From Flavobacteriales bacterium CG_4_10_14_0_2_um_filter_35_18 (GTDB taxonomy: Bacteria; Bacteroidota; Bacteroidia; Flavobacteriales; Flavobacteriaceae): a stretch of DNA of 33,045 nucleotides. The translations under genes were made by a program, and so were the position numbers. The DNA is taken from assembly GCA_002793215.1 (NCBI GenBank), contig PFPU01000156.1, positions 1 through 33,045 of the forward strand, in the 5' to 3' direction. Positions 1 to 9,982 of the stretch are shown in pieces. Position 1 is the first letter of the stretch. Each line of letters begins with the position of its first letter. A model generated the notes under the pieces. The model had not been told where the DNA came from and did not search any database. It worked only from the letters and a program-made list of their open reading frames with translations.

Positions 1-1
1 A

Positions 2-2134
2 GGTGTATTCGGATTGAGTGTCCTTTTTATATTATATGATGCATTATACAGCGCTAGCGATCAAAATGGTTTAGCAACGATTTTAAATATCATTTCCGGT
101 TTTTCATTGGGTGCTTCATCAATTGCACTTTTTGCACGTGTTGGTGGTGGTATTTATACTAAAGCCGCCGATGTTGGAGCCGATTTAGTTGGAAAGGTTG
201 AAGCGGGAATTCCCGAAGATCACCCTTTAAATCCTGCTACTATTGCCGATAACGTTGGCGATAATGTTGGTGATGTGGCTGGTATGGGAGCCGATTTATT
301 TGAATCGTTTGTAGGTTCAATTATTGCAACTATGGTTTTAGGTGCTGTTTATTTTAATGTTGATGCATTCGCTAATTTTAAAATTGGCGCTGTTTTATTG
401 CCTTTAGCTTTATCTGCCACAGGAATTTTAGTTTCTGTTTTTGGAACGTTCTTTGTCAAAGTTAAAGATGGTGGTAATCCACAAACCGCGTTAAATGTCG
501 GTGAATTTTTATCAGCTGGCATAATGGTGGTAATTTCTTGGTTTTTAATTCAACAATTTTTACCCGAAACTTGGGTTTATGCCGGTAAAGAAATGTCTTC
601 AAGAGGTGTTTTTTTAGCAACTATTGTTGGTTTAATAGCTGGGTTAGGAGTAGGTAAAATTACCGAATATTACACAGGTACTGGCACAAAACCCGTTTTT
701 AGCATTGTAAAACAGTCGGTTACTGGAGCTGCCACAAATATTATTGCCGGATTAGGTGTTGGTATGATGAGTACAGCGATTCCTATTTTATTAATTGCCG
801 CAGCCATTATATTATCTTATGATTTTGCCGGATTATACGGAATAGCTATTTCAGCCGTTGGAATGTTAGCAAACACCGGAATCCAATTAGCCGTTGATGC
901 TTATGGACCAATATCCGACAATGCCGGTGGTATTGCCGAAATGGCCGAATTACCAAAAGAAGTACGCGAACGCACCGATAAATTAGACGCTGTTGGCAAC
1001 ACCACAGCTGCTATTGGCAAAGGTTTTGCCATCGCTTCGGCTGCTTTAACGGCATTGGCTTTATTCTCTGCATTTATGCAACAAGCGCATATTAATTCTA
1101 TTGATATTTCACAATCATTTGTAATGGCCGGTTTATTAGTGGGCGGTATGTTGCCTTTTGTATTCTCTGCTTTAGCAATGAATGCAGTAGGACGTGCTGC
1201 CATGGCTATGATTGAAGAAGTACGCCGTCAGTTTAGAGACATTCCTGCTTTAAAAGCCGCTCTTGAGGTGATGCGTAAGTACGATTCGGATATGTCTAAA
1301 GCCTCTGTTGAAGATCGAAAAATATTTGATGATGCCGATGGAGTAGCCGAATATGGCAAATGTGTTGATATTTCTACAAAAGCCTCTATTAGAGAAATGG
1401 TTTTGCCGGGCGTATTAGCAATTGCAGCGCCAGTTGCAGTTGGTTTTATTGGCGGACCTGAAATGTTAGGGGGCTTATTAGCAGGCGTTACCGTTACAGG
1501 TGTGTTGATGGCTATCTTCCAATCTAATGCCGGTGGCGCTTGGGATAATGCTAAAAAAATGATTGAAGGGGGCGTAGAAATTAATGGCGTAACTTATAAA
1601 AAAGGTTCTGACCCCCATAAAGCCGCCGTAGTTGGTGATACCGTTGGAGATCCATTTAAAGATACATCTGGACCATCATTAAATATCTTAATCAAATTGA
1701 TGAGTGTTGTGGCGCTTGTTATTGCACCTAGTATTGCAATTGACATTCAAAATACAACTCCAGCAAATGGCACTGAAATAACTGTTGAGGGCACAAACGA
1801 CTCCGCAAAAGGAACAAAAGAAATTAAAGTTCAAATGATAAAACAAGATGACGGTATTTTTAAAGCAGTTGTTTCAACAACCACTACCGTAAATGGAGAA
1901 GTTAAAACAGATGAACAAATATTTATTGGAACCGAAGAAGAAGTTAAAGCGCAAATCAATAAATTTAAAGAAGCTGACGCAACCGCTATGGGTTGTGCAA
2001 ATTGTAAAGGCGCTAAAGAACTTTGTGCCGAATGCAAAGCTAAAGCCACCAAAACATCCATGACAAAATCTTGTTGTGACGGTAAAATGGAGGCAAGCTG
2101 CGCAACCAATAAAACCACAGAAAAGAAAGCTTAA
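2..2134 (+). CDS. hppA: Membrane-bound (ion-translocating) pyrophosphatase, 5'-truncated by window edge
   Basis: This is an integral-membrane enzyme that hydrolyses cytoplasmic pyrophosphate and pumps Na+ and/or H+ outward. The ORF track starts at an internal TTG (nt 14), but the frame is open to the window edge (GVFG precedes it), so the true N-terminus is missing. In ORF numbering, the signature [19 protein letters not shown] lies at about 53-70 and the Asp-rich DNVGDNVGD at about 79-87; both bind Mg-PPi. GNTTAA at about 328-333 has Ala where K+-independent enzymes carry Lys, so the K+-dependent subfamily is expected. Whether it pumps Na+ or H+ cannot be read here. After the last hydrophobic segment ([10 protein letters not shown]) comes a soluble tail of about 130 residues: a Thr-rich part, then a Cys-rich end with CANC-x6-CAEC, CC and a further Cys. 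A strong terminator follows the stop. Confidence 0.96.
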   Translation, partial: GVFGLSVLFILYDALYSASDQNGLATILNIISGFSLGASSIALFARVGGGIYTKAADVGADLVGKVEAGIPEDHPLNPATIADNVGDNVGDVAGMGADLFESFVGSIIATMVLGAVYFNVDAFANFKIGAVLLPLALSATGILVSVFGTFFVKVKDGGNPQTALNVGEFLSAGIMVVISWFLIQQFLPETWVYAGKEMSSRGVFLATIVGLIAGLGVGKITEYYTGTGTKPVFSIVKQSVTGAATNIIAGLGVGMMSTAIPILLIAAAIILSYDFAGLYGIAISAVGMLANTGIQLAVDAYGPISDNAGGIAEMAELPKEVRERTDKLDAVGNTTAAIGKGFAIASAALTALALFSAFMQQAHINSIDISQSFVMAGLLVGGMLPFVFSALAMNAVGRAAMAMIEEVRRQFRDIPALKAALEVMRKYDSDMSKASVEDRKIFDDADGVAEYGKCVDISTKASIREMVLPGVLAIAAPVAVGFIGGPEMLGGLLAGVTVTGVLMAIFQSNAGGAWDNAKKMIEGGVEINGVTYKKGSDPHKAAVVGDTVGDPFKDTSGPSLNILIKLMSVVALVIAPSIAIDIQNTTPANGTEITVEGTNDSAKGTKEIKVQMIKQDDGIFKAVVSTTTTVNGEVKTDEQIFIGTEEEVKAQINKFKEADATAMGCANCKGAKELCAECKAKATKTSMTKSCCDGKMEASCATNKTTEKKA

Positions 2135-2151
2135 TTAGTTGAATGGAGCAT

Positions 2152-2181
2152 AAAAAATCCCGCTTTAAGCGGGATTTTTTT
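2152..2181 (+). terminator. Rho-independent terminator of hppA
   Basis: Perfect inverted repeat AAAAATCCCGC / GCGGGATTTTT around a TTTAA loop, with a run of T on the 3' side and a matching A run on the 5' side. It sits 18 nt after the hppA stop. The symmetric A/T flanks could make it work on both strands, but only the + strand has a gene ending here. Confidence 0.9.
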
Positions 2182-2261
2182 GCTTTATAAAGCAAATACC
2201 CTTTTGTGATAATCAAAAAAATTAGCTCATCAAATTAAAAGAAAACAAACTCATATTTTAG

Positions 2262-2269
2262 TATATTTG
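2262..2269 (+). promoter_or_regulatory. Putative -7 element upstream of pyrH (TATATTTG)
   Basis: TATATTTG matches the Bacteroidota -7 consensus TAnnTTTG. The expected start of transcription is about nt 2273, giving a leader of about 15 nt before the pyrH ATG at 2288. No convincing -33 TTG is seen at the usual spacing. The box contains the TTG that the ORF track used as pyrH start, which argues against that start. Confidence 0.5.
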
Positions 2270-2287
2270 TCAAACTTTCTTATAAAA

Positions 2288-2998
2288 ATGCATTACAAAA
2301 GAATCTTATTAAAACTAAGTGGTGAAGCCTTAATGGGAAGTCGCCAATATGGCATTGACCCAGTTAGGTTAGCCGATTATTCAAAAGAAATTAAGGAAAT
2401 TGTAGATAAAGGTGTAGAAGTTGCCATTGTAATTGGCGGTGGAAATATTTTTAGAGGGGTCGCCGCTACCAGTCAAGGTTTAGACCGCGTTCAAGCCGAT
2501 TATATGGGAATGTTGGCAACCGTTATAAACGGATTAGCCTTGCAATCGGCTTTAGAAGATCTCGATTTAAAAACCCGCTTGTTAACCGCTATTAAGATGG
2601 AGCAAATTGCCGAACCCTATATTAAAAGGCGTGCCGTTCGCCACCTCGAAAAAGGGCGCGTGGTTATTTTTGGCGCCGGTACCGGAAATCCCTATTTCAC
2701 CACCGATACTGCCGCAGTTTTAAGAGCCATAGAAATTAGTGCGGATGTTATTTTAAAAGGTACCCGCGTTGATGGCATCTACTCATCAGATCCCGAAAAA
2801 AATAAAGATGCTATAAAATTTGACAACATTACTTTTAAAGATGTTTTAAGCAAAAAGTTAAACGTTATGGATATGACTGCTTTCACCTTGAGTGAAGAGA
2901 ATAACCTGCCGATTATGATTTTTGATATGAACAAAAAAGGCAATTTGCTAAAGGTTTTAAAAGGCCAAAAAATAGGGACTTTAGTTAATAAAATTTAA
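2288..2998 (+). CDS. pyrH: UMP kinase
   Basis: Cytoplasmic kinase phosphorylating UMP to UDP with ATP, part of pyrimidine nucleotide synthesis. It is an amino-acid-kinase fold protein: the N-terminal [12 protein letters not shown] holds the phosphate-binding Lys and Gly, followed by [10 protein letters not shown] and the nucleotide-site segment [15 protein letters not shown]. From the ATG at 2288 it is 236 residues, the normal bacterial size. The ORF track starts 21 nt upstream at a TTG that overlaps a -7 promoter box and would add a tail (MSNFLIK) not expected in the family, so the ATG is preferred. The pyrH-frr order is conserved in most bacteria; frr follows after 10 nt. Confidence 0.96.
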   Translation: MHYKRILLKLSGEALMGSRQYGIDPVRLADYSKEIKEIVDKGVEVAIVIGGGNIFRGVAATSQGLDRVQADYMGMLATVINGLALQSALEDLDLKTRLLTAIKMEQIAEPYIKRRAVRHLEKGRVVIFGAGTGNPYFTTDTAAVLRAIEISADVILKGTRVDGIYSSDPEKNKDAIKFDNITFKDVLSKKLNVMDMTAFTLSEENNLPIMIFDMNKKGNLLKVLKGQKIGTLVNKI

Positions 2999-3008
2999 AT
3001 ATATATCA

Positions 3009-3572
3009 ATGAATGAAGAAGTTAATTTTATTTTAGACAGTGCAAAGGAGCAAATGGATAATGCTCTAGCACACCTTAAAAAAGAGTTGATGAATATTCG
3101 CGCTGGCAAAGCTTCTCCAGCCATGTTACACAGTGTTTTGGTAGAATATTACGGCGCATTAACGCCCTTAAGCCAGGTTTCGAATATCAATACACCCGAC
3201 GGCAAAACCATTACCGTTCAACCTTGGGAAAAAAAGATGTTACACGAAATTGAACGCGCCATTATGGTTGCCAATCTTGGTTTTAATCCCATGAATAATG
3301 GAGATACAATTATTATCAACATTCCGGCTTTAACCGAAGAACGCCGAAGAGAATTATCAAAAATGGCAAAAGCCGAAGCCGAAAACGATAAAATAGGTGT
3401 GCGCTCGGCTCGTAAAGATGCCAATGCCGATATAAAAAAACTCGAAAACGACGGTTTGTCAGAGGATGATGCAAAAGATGCCGAAGCTCAGATTCAAGCA
3501 TTAACTGACAAGTACATCAAACATATTGATGAAATTTTAGCGGTTAAAGAAAAAGAAATCATGACGGTTTAA
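3009..3572 (+). CDS. frr: Ribosome recycling factor
   Basis: With EF-G, splits the post-termination ribosome so subunits can be reused. It is 187 residues, close to the usual 185, with the typical N-terminal helix, the hallmark ELMNIRAGKASPAML at about 26-40, the NINTPDG and PWEKKM segments of domain II, and the highly charged C-terminal helical bundle (LTEERRRELSKMAKAEAE). It starts 10 nt after pyrH and is almost certainly cotranscribed with it. The next gene begins 56 nt downstream with no terminator visible between. Confidence 0.96.
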   Translation: MNEEVNFILDSAKEQMDNALAHLKKELMNIRAGKASPAMLHSVLVEYYGALTPLSQVSNINTPDGKTITVQPWEKKMLHEIERAIMVANLGFNPMNNGDTIIINIPALTEERRRELSKMAKAEAENDKIGVRSARKDANADIKKLENDGLSEDDAKDAEAQIQALTDKYIKHIDEILAVKEKEIMTV

Positions 3573-3628
3573 AAACAATACAATTCTCAACAATCAATAT
3601 TGGCTAGAGAGTTACTAAAAATAAAAAC

Positions 3629-5992
3629 ATGAAGTTTTGGTCGTTTATTTCTAGGCTAATTTTAAGAAACAGAATTTTTTTTCTAGCGGTTATTGTAGCA
3701 ATAACAGCCGTTCTATTAACACAAACCAAAAATATTAGGCTCTCTTATACCGAGGCTAATATGTTGCCTTCCGATCATCCTGCTTCAATAGTTTACGATA
3801 ATTTTTTAAAAATATTTGGAGAAGAAGGCAACCTTATAATCATCGCCGTTAAAGATTCTAGCTTTTTTACCCCTGATAAATTTAACAATTGGAACGCCTT
3901 ATCTAAAAAACTGGCGAGTTTTAGTGCAGTAGATTTTACCTTTTCTTTAGGGGATATCAAAAAACTTAAAAAAGACAATTTAAATAATAAGTTTATTGTT
4001 GAACCACTTTACGAAAAAGATCCGCAAACGGTTGAAGCCGTTAAGGCCATCACCAACAGTTTGTTTGACAGCCTTCCTTTTTTCGACAATTTTTTATACA
4101 ATAAAAAAACACATACCATACAAAGCCTTATCTACCTAAAAAAGGATATTGTAAATACCGAATCTCGTAAAGATTTTGTGATTAATCAGCTCAATCCAAT
4201 CATCGAAAAATTTGAAAAAGGCAACAATTTGGATGTTTATGTTTCGGGAATGCCCTATATACGCACCATGAACTCTCAAAGCATTGTGGACGAAATTGGC
4301 ATTTTTGTTGGATTGGCTTTTGGAGTTACCACACTTATTTTCTTCTTTTTCTTTAGGTCTTTTAGAGCCACTTTTATTGCGATGAGCGTGGTGAGTATTG
4401 GGGTAATTTGGGCTTTTGGTATCATCGGCGCATTTGGATATGAATTGACCGTTTTAACCGCCTTAATTCCGCCTTTAATTATTGTAATTGGCGTTCCAAA
4501 CGCCATCTTTCTTATTAATAAATACCAGCAAGAAATAAAAAATCACGGCAATCAAGCAAAATCATTACAGCGGGTTATCACTAAAATTGGCACGGCAGCT
4601 TTAATGACTAATTTAACAACGGCCGCCGGTTTTGCTACCTTTATTTTTACAAAAAGTCGTCTTTTAAAAGAATTTGGCACAATTGCTTCAATCAATATTA
4701 TGGCATTATACGTCTTGTCATTGTTGCTAATTCCTATTATTTATAGCTTTATGCCTATCCCAAAATACAAGCATTTAAAGCATCTTGAACAAAAATGGAT
4801 GGGAAAAATTGTTTCTGTTCTTGAAAATATTGTCCGCTATCACCGCTTTGCAGTTTATGCCTCGACACTTATTTTAATCATTGTGAGTATGATTGGTATT
4901 TATATGATTAAAGTTTCGGGAAGTTTAATTGACGATATGCCAAAAAGCAAACCTTTTTTTAAAGACATTGTGTTTTTTGAAAATGAATTTGGTGGCATTA
5001 TGCCACTTGAAATACTCATCGATACCAAGCAAAATAAGGGTGTTTCTCAACTTTCAACGCTAAAGCGGATGGAAAGATTAGAAGAAACAATTGATGAAAT
5101 TCCACAACTTTCAAAACCAATTTCAATTTTAAATCTGGTTAAATATTCTAAGCAAGCTTTTTATAATGGAAATCCAAAATATTACAGTTTGCCAACTTCT
5201 CAAGAAAAAAGCTTCATTTTAAGTTACACCAAAAATTCGGATACTAAATCTAATTTGCTCAAAAACTTTGTTGATTCCACTGGTCGTTATGCCAGAATAA
5301 CCACCTTCATGAAGGATATAGGTACCAATAAAATGACGGGAATTGAAGAGCGTTTAGAAGACCGTGTAGCAAATGAGTTTCCTTCAGATAAATATAAAGT
5401 AACCTTTACCGGAAAAGCCCTATTGTTTTTAAAAGGTACTGATTATTTAACCAAAAACCTCATTATTTCTTTAACCTTAGCCATTTTCTTGATTGCCTTA
5501 TTTATGGGATTTTTATTTAGATCATTCAGAATGATTTTAATTTCTATCATTCCAAATATGTTTCCGCTCTTAATAACGGCGGGCATTATGGGCTATTTAG
5601 GAATCCCAATAAAACCATCAACTATTTTGGTATTTAGCATTGCTTTTGGCATTTCGGTTGATGACACCATCCATTTTTTGGTAAAATACCGACAAGAATT
5701 ACAAATCAATAGTTGGCGGATTAAAAAATCAGTTTACATCGCTTTGCGCGAAACAGGCGTGAGCATGTTTTACACCTCTATCGTATTGTTTTTTGGCTTT
5801 TTAGTATTTACCGCCTCAAGTTTTGGCGGTACAAAAGCCTTAGGCGGATTGGTTTCTATAACCTTGCTATTTGCCATGCTTACTAACTTGTTATTATTGC
5901 CTTCTTTATTGCTATCTTTAGACCAAGATATCGCCAATAAAGCAGTTTTAAAAGAACCAACCATTGATTTGATTAACGAAGACGACTCATAA
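3629..5992 (+). CDS. RND/MMPL-family membrane transporter (COG1033-like)
   Basis: Predicted inner-membrane exporter of the RND superfamily; the substrate is unknown. The 787 residues show the duplicated RND layout: TM1 at about 13-33, a large extracytoplasmic loop to about 220, five helices to about 380, then TM7 at about 405-428, a second large loop to about 605, and five more helices to about 770. The second half keeps the family motif [19 protein letters not shown] with paired acidic residues. The equivalent place in the first half reads [16 protein letters not shown] with none, so the two halves are not equivalent for proton coupling. It lies 56 nt after frr and 1 nt before rfbA, which suggests cotranscription. 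Related proteins handle lipids or hopanoids, but nothing here fixes the cargo. Confidence 0.85.
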   Translation: MKFWSFISRLILRNRIFFLAVIVAITAVLLTQTKNIRLSYTEANMLPSDHPASIVYDNFLKIFGEEGNLIIIAVKDSSFFTPDKFNNWNALSKKLASFSAVDFTFSLGDIKKLKKDNLNNKFIVEPLYEKDPQTVEAVKAITNSLFDSLPFFDNFLYNKKTHTIQSLIYLKKDIVNTESRKDFVINQLNPIIEKFEKGNNLDVYVSGMPYIRTMNSQSIVDEIGIFVGLAFGVTTLIFFFFFRSFRATFIAMSVVSIGVIWAFGIIGAFGYELTVLTALIPPLIIVIGVPNAIFLINKYQQEIKNHGNQAKSLQRVITKIGTAALMTNLTTAAGFATFIFTKSRLLKEFGTIASINIMALYVLSLLLIPIIYSFMPIPKYKHLKHLEQKWMGKIVSVLENIVRYHRFAVYASTLILIIVSMIGIYMIKVSGSLIDDMPKSKPFFKDIVFFENEFGGIMPLEILIDTKQNKGVSQLSTLKRMERLEETIDEIPQLSKPISILNLVKYSKQAFYNGNPKYYSLPTSQEKSFILSYTKNSDTKSNLLKNFVDSTGRYARITTFMKDIGTNKMTGIEERLEDRVANEFPSDKYKVTFTGKALLFLKGTDYLTKNLIISLTLAIFLIALFMGFLFRSFRMILISIIPNMFPLLITAGIMGYLGIPIKPSTILVFSIAFGISVDDTIHFLVKYRQELQINSWRIKKSVYIALRETGVSMFYTSIVLFFGFLVFTASSFGGTKALGGLVSITLLFAMLTNLLLLPSLLLSLDQDIANKAVLKEPTIDLINEDDS

Positions 5993-5993
5993 A

Positions 5994-6854
5994 ATGAAAG
6001 GAATTATACTTGCCGGAGGTAGCGGAACCCGTTTACACCCCATTACGCTTGGAATTAGCAAACAATTGATGCCCATTTATGATAAACCTATGGTTTATTA
6101 TCCGCTATCAATTTTACTTTTGGCGGGAATCAGAGAAATTTTAATCATTTCTACACCACACGATTTACCTTTATTTGAACGCCTTTTGGGCGATGGAAGC
6201 CGAATTGGTTGCCAGTTTAGTTATGTGGCTCAAGAAATACCAAATGGTTTGGCACAAGCTTTTGTTTTAGGAGCCGATTTTATTAAAGACGATAAAGTTG
6301 CTTTGGTTTTAGGCGATAATATTTTTTATGGCACTGGGCTGGAGCAAATATTGCGAAGCGCTACAAACCCTTATGGGGGCATTGTATTTGCCTATCACGT
6401 TAGCGACCCAGAACGCTATGGTGTGGTTGAATTTGATAAAAATAATTCCGTTATTTCAATAGAAGAAAAACCACTAAAAGCAAAATCTAATTATGCCGTA
6501 CCCGGAATTTACTTTTACGATAATTCGGTTGTAAAAATCGCCAAAAACTTAAAACCAAGTGCACGTGGCGAATATGAAATTACCGATATTAATAGCCATT
6601 ATTTAGCTCAAAACAAATTGCAAGTCCGCACCTTAACACGCGGCACGGCTTGGTTAGACACCGGAACTTTTGCCTCCCTAAATCAAGCGTCACAATTTGT
6701 ACAAGTCATTGAAGAACGCCAAGGTTTAAAAATTGGATGCATCGAAGAAATTGCCTACAAAAACGGATTTATCAATGCCGAACAATTAAAAACTATCGCA
6801 CAACCGCTCTTAAAAAGTGGTTATGGACAATATTTAATAGGACTGATAAAATAA
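5994..6854 (+). CDS. rfbA: Glucose-1-phosphate thymidylyltransferase
   Basis: Makes dTDP-glucose from glucose-1-phosphate and dTTP, the first step toward dTDP-rhamnose and other dTDP-sugars for surface polysaccharide. Visible motifs are the nucleotide-binding loop [13 protein letters not shown] and [16 protein letters not shown] in the first 40 residues, LGDNIFYG at about 104-111, SIEEKP near 160, [10 protein letters not shown], and GTAWLDTGT near 220. At 286 residues it matches the normal RmlA length. The ATG lies one base after the stop of the transporter gene, so it is probably translated from the same transcript. The usual partners rfbB, rfbC and rfbD are not in the window, although two glycosyltransferases lie 18 kb away. 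Confidence 0.94.
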   Translation: MKGIILAGGSGTRLHPITLGISKQLMPIYDKPMVYYPLSILLLAGIREILIISTPHDLPLFERLLGDGSRIGCQFSYVAQEIPNGLAQAFVLGADFIKDDKVALVLGDNIFYGTGLEQILRSATNPYGGIVFAYHVSDPERYGVVEFDKNNSVISIEEKPLKAKSNYAVPGIYFYDNSVVKIAKNLKPSARGEYEITDINSHYLAQNKLQVRTLTRGTAWLDTGTFASLNQASQFVQVIEERQGLKIGCIEEIAYKNGFINAEQLKTIAQPLLKSGYGQYLIGLIK

Positions 6855-6949
6855 ACACCACTGTCGCTTCCCTTTTTATCTGATAAAAAAATTGCATCTT
6901 AAAATTAGATAAATTTTGATGGACTTAAGGGTATTTTTATTTGGTTTGG

Positions 6950-6957
6950 TATCTTTG
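6950..6957 (+). promoter_or_regulatory. Putative -7 element upstream of asnS (TATCTTTG)
   Basis: TATCTTTG is an exact TAnnTTTG match. Predicted transcription start is about nt 6961, 14 nt before the asnS ATG. No TTG at the expected -33 spacing is seen. Confidence 0.55.
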
Positions 6958-6974
6958 CAACTTCTAAAATTAGG

Positions 6975-8411
6975 ATGATGATTAAAACGACTGTTGCCGC
7001 TTTGCTAAAAGGCAAAGATTTATTGCAAAATATTAATGTAAATGGCTGGGTTAGAACCTTTAGAAGCAATCGATTTATTGCTTTAAACGACGGCTCTAGT
7101 TTAAACAACATACAATGTGTTTTAGACTTTGAAGCTTTTGACGAAGCCACTTTAAAACGCATCACAACGGGTGCGGCTATCAATGTTAAAGGGACTTTAA
7201 TTGAGAGTTTAGGAAAAGGTCAAAAATTTGAAATACAGGTTACTGAATTAAGTATTTTGGGGGATTGTAATCCGGAAGTATATCCCATTCAGCCAAAAAA
7301 GCACAGCTTAGAATTTTTAAGAGAACAAGCCCATTTGCGCATCCGAACAAATACCTTTAGCGCGGTGATGCGTTTGCGATCGGCATTGGCATTTGCCGTT
7401 CATCAATATTTTACACAAAACGGATTTTACTATTTTAACGCCCCAATCATCACAGGATCAGATGCTGAAGGGGCAGGTGAACTATTTAGAGTTAGCAATC
7501 TTGACGCTAAAAAACTACCGTTAACCAATACGGGCGCAGTTGACTACAGTCAAGATTTTTTTGGAAAACAAACAAATCTTACGGTTTCGGGTCAGCTTGA
7601 AGCCGAAACTTATGCATTGGCATTGGGCAAAGTTTATACTTTTGGTCCAACTTTTAGAGCCGAAAACTCAAATACCACCCGCCATTTAGCCGAATTTTGG
7701 ATGATTGAACCCGAAGTCGCCTTTAATGATTTAGAAGATAATATGGATTTGGCGCAAGATTTTATACAATATACCCTAAAATATGTGCTTGAACATTGTC
7801 AGGATGATTTAGACTTTTTAAATCAACGTTTAGCCGACGAGGAAAAAACAAAACCCACTCAAGAGCGCAGTGAATTTTCCTTATTAGAAAAGTTGCATTT
7901 TGTGGTAGACAATAATTTTAAACGCGTGAGCTATACCGAAGCGATTGAAATTCTTAAAAATTCAGCACCCAATAAAAAGAATAAATTTCAGTATCCTATA
8001 AAAGAGTGGGGAGCCGATTTACAAAGTGAGCACGAACGTTTTTTAGTTGAAAAGCACTTTAAATGTCCTGTAATTTTATATGATTATCCAGCCGAAATCA
8101 AGGCTTTTTATATGCGTTTAAATGAAGATGGAAAAACAGTAAGAGCTATGGATGTGCTGTTTCCGGGCATTGGAGAAATTGTTGGTGGCTCACAACGCGA
8201 AGAGCGTTTAGATGTTTTGGTAGAAAAAATAAAAGCATTAGGCATCAATGAAAAAGAGCTTTGGTGGTATTTAGATTTGCGAAAATTTGGAACCTGCGTT
8301 CACAGTGGCTTTGGATTAGGCTTTGAGCGGCTTGTTCAATTTACTACCGGAATGGGAAATATTAGAGACGTTATTCCTTATCCAAGGTATCCTCAAAATG
8401 CTGAATTTTAG
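6975..8411 (+). CDS. asnS: Asparaginyl-tRNA synthetase
   Basis: Class IIb aminoacyl-tRNA synthetase charging tRNA-Asn. The N-terminal OB-fold ([22 protein letters not shown]) binds the anticodon. The catalytic core shows motif 2 as [22 protein letters not shown] and motif 3 as [29 protein letters not shown]. The length of 478 residues fits bacterial AsnRS. The segment [20 protein letters not shown], together with the Asn-type motifs, separates it from AspRS. It starts at tandem ATGs; either could be used. It has its own -7 box and a weak hairpin terminator after the stop, so it is likely a single-gene unit, with rpoN starting 101 nt downstream. Confidence 0.96.
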   Translation: MMIKTTVAALLKGKDLLQNINVNGWVRTFRSNRFIALNDGSSLNNIQCVLDFEAFDEATLKRITTGAAINVKGTLIESLGKGQKFEIQVTELSILGDCNPEVYPIQPKKHSLEFLREQAHLRIRTNTFSAVMRLRSALAFAVHQYFTQNGFYYFNAPIITGSDAEGAGELFRVSNLDAKKLPLTNTGAVDYSQDFFGKQTNLTVSGQLEAETYALALGKVYTFGPTFRAENSNTTRHLAEFWMIEPEVAFNDLEDNMDLAQDFIQYTLKYVLEHCQDDLDFLNQRLADEEKTKPTQERSEFSLLEKLHFVVDNNFKRVSYTEAIEILKNSAPNKKNKFQYPIKEWGADLQSEHERFLVEKHFKCPVILYDYPAEIKAFYMRLNEDGKTVRAMDVLFPGIGEIVGGSQREERLDVLVEKIKALGINEKELWWYLDLRKFGTCVHSGFGLGFERLVQFTTGMGNIRDVIPYPRYPQNAEF

Positions 8412-8434
8412 GTAGCTTTTGCTACTTATTTTTA
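8410..8434 (+). terminator. Probable weak terminator after asnS
   Basis: Short hairpin GGTAGC-TTTT-GCTACT (five Watson-Crick pairs plus G-U and A-T extensions) overlapping the asnS stop and followed by TATTTTTAAG. The T run is interrupted, so efficiency is uncertain. Confidence 0.5.
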
Positions 8435-8481
8435 AGTTTTAAATTACAAAAATCCAGATGTTTTATATAAAACTAAAGTTG

Positions 8482-8489
8482 TATTTTTA
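8482..8489 (+). promoter_or_regulatory. Weak candidate -7 element upstream of rpoN (TATTTTTA)
   Basis: TATTTTTA differs from TAnnTTTG only in the last base. It would start transcription near nt 8493, 20 nt before the rpoN ATG. AT-rich background makes chance matches likely. Confidence 0.3.
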
Positions 8490-8512
8490 CAGCTATTTAG
8501 CACCCATAATCT

Positions 8513-9979
8513 ATGCTCAATCAGCGATTGCAACAAAAATTAATGCAAAAATTATCGCCTCAACAAATACAGTTGATGCGTCTAATCCAATTGCCTACAC
8601 AAGCGTTTGAGCAAAAATTAAAACAGGAAATTGAAGAAAATCCCGCTTTAGAATCTGGTAAAGAGGATGACATTAGCGATGATGCTTTTAGTAATGATTA
8701 TGATAATGATGATTATGAATCATTTGATTCAGATGCTGATTCGAGTTCTGATTTAAATATAGATGAATATTTAAGTGATGACGAAATTCCAAATTATAGA
8801 CTTCAAGCCAATAATTACAGTAGTGATGACGAAGAAAAAAGCATTCCTTTTGCTTCAGAAAAATCATTTACCCAATATTTGCAAGAGCAATTAAACACCT
8901 TTAGTTTATCTGAAAAGGATGCTCAGATTGCCGAATTTTTAGTTGGAAGTATTGATGATAGTGGCTATTTGAGACGGTCGGTTGAAGATATTGTAGATGA
9001 TTTAGCATTTTCGCAAAACATTTCTACTAAGGTTGCTGAAGTTAACAAAATTTTAAACCTCGTTCAACAGTTAGATCCGGTTGGCGTAGGGGCACGAGAT
9101 TTAAAAGAATGCCTTTTGTTGCAGCTAAAACGAAAAACGGAAACTCCAGCGAGGCTATTGGCCATAACCTTATTAAGTGAATCGTTTGATGAATTTGTAA
9201 AAAAACATTTTGACAAGTTGATTTTTATACACCAAATATCTGAGGATGCGCTTAGAAATGCCATTAAAGAAATTGCGTGTTTAAACCCAAAACCAGGAGG
9301 AAATTTTATAGACAACTCAAAGTCGAATTCCCAGATTATTCCTGATTTTACCATTACTATTGAAGATAATGAGTTGGTGCTACAACTACACGGGCTTAAT
9401 TCACCTGAATTGCATATTTCAAGCGAGTATCAAAATTTATTAAAAAGCTATCAAGAATCTTCGAGCAAAAATCAGTCTCAAAAAGAAGCTGTTTTTTTTG
9501 TAAAACAAAAATTAGATGCAGCGAAGTGGTTTATAGATGCCGTTATACAACGCCAACACACACTTTATGTAACGATGAACGCCATTATGAATTATCAAAA
9601 AGCATATTTTTTAACAGGTGATGAACAAAAATTGAGACCGATGATTTTAAAAGATATTGCCGAAGCTGTAAAAATGGATATTTCAACAATATCAAGGGTT
9701 GCCAATAGCAAATATGTTGACACGCCTTATGGCACAAAATTGATAAAGCAATTCTTTTCTGAATCAATGAAAAATGATCAAGGCGATGAGGTTTCTACTA
9801 AAGAAATTAAAAAAATATTACACAATTTAATTGAACAAGAAAATAAATCGAAGCCACTCGCTGATGGCAAATTAGCCGAATTGTTATTAAAAAAAGGTTA
9901 TCCCATTGCGCGCAGAACCGTTGCAAAATATAGGGAACAGCTTGATTTACCAGTCGCTAGATTGCGAAAAATATTTTAG
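8513..9979 (+). CDS. rpoN: RNA polymerase sigma-54 factor
   Basis: Alternative sigma factor that directs RNA polymerase to -24/-12 promoters and needs AAA+ activators to melt DNA. Region I is the Gln/Leu-rich N-terminus (LQQKLMQKLSPQQIQLMRLIQLP), followed by IEENPALE. Region II, about 47-120, is an unusually acidic Asp/Ser stretch. The core-binding domain and helix-turn-helix follow (DIAEAVKMDISTISRVANSKYV), and the C-terminus holds the RpoN box ARRTVAKYREQL at about 467-478. The full length is 488 residues. A small membrane protein gene follows after 3 nt. No activator (NtrC-type) gene is in the window, so the regulon cannot be inferred. Confidence 0.96.
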   Translation: MLNQRLQQKLMQKLSPQQIQLMRLIQLPTQAFEQKLKQEIEENPALESGKEDDISDDAFSNDYDNDDYESFDSDADSSSDLNIDEYLSDDEIPNYRLQANNYSSDDEEKSIPFASEKSFTQYLQEQLNTFSLSEKDAQIAEFLVGSIDDSGYLRRSVEDIVDDLAFSQNISTKVAEVNKILNLVQQLDPVGVGARDLKECLLLQLKRKTETPARLLAITLLSESFDEFVKKHFDKLIFIHQISEDALRNAIKEIACLNPKPGGNFIDNSKSNSQIIPDFTITIEDNELVLQLHGLNSPELHISSEYQNLLKSYQESSSKNQSQKEAVFFVKQKLDAAKWFIDAVIQRQHTLYVTMNAIMNYQKAYFLTGDEQKLRPMILKDIAEAVKMDISTISRVANSKYVDTPYGTKLIKQFFSESMKNDQGDEVSTKEIKKILHNLIEQENKSKPLADGKLAELLLKKGYPIARRTVAKYREQLDLPVARLRKIF

Positions 9980-9982
9980 ATT

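Noticed and set aside
901-1203. Minus-strand ORFs inside hppA and other genes (for example 901-1203, 1831-2118, 4276-4506, 9064-9354, 11430-11738)
   Set aside because: They lie wholly in other frames of clear genes and show no recognisable domain; their composition reflects the real gene on the other strand.
4674-4690. Sigma-54 promoter (TGGCAC followed by TGCT)
   Set aside because: Spacing between the two parts is too short and the site is inside a coding region; no other good -24/-12 match was seen.
6876-6894. Hairpin TTTTTAT-CTG-ATAAAAA after rfbA as a terminator
   Set aside because: The stem is made of A-T pairs only and is followed by no useful T run; common by chance in such DNA.
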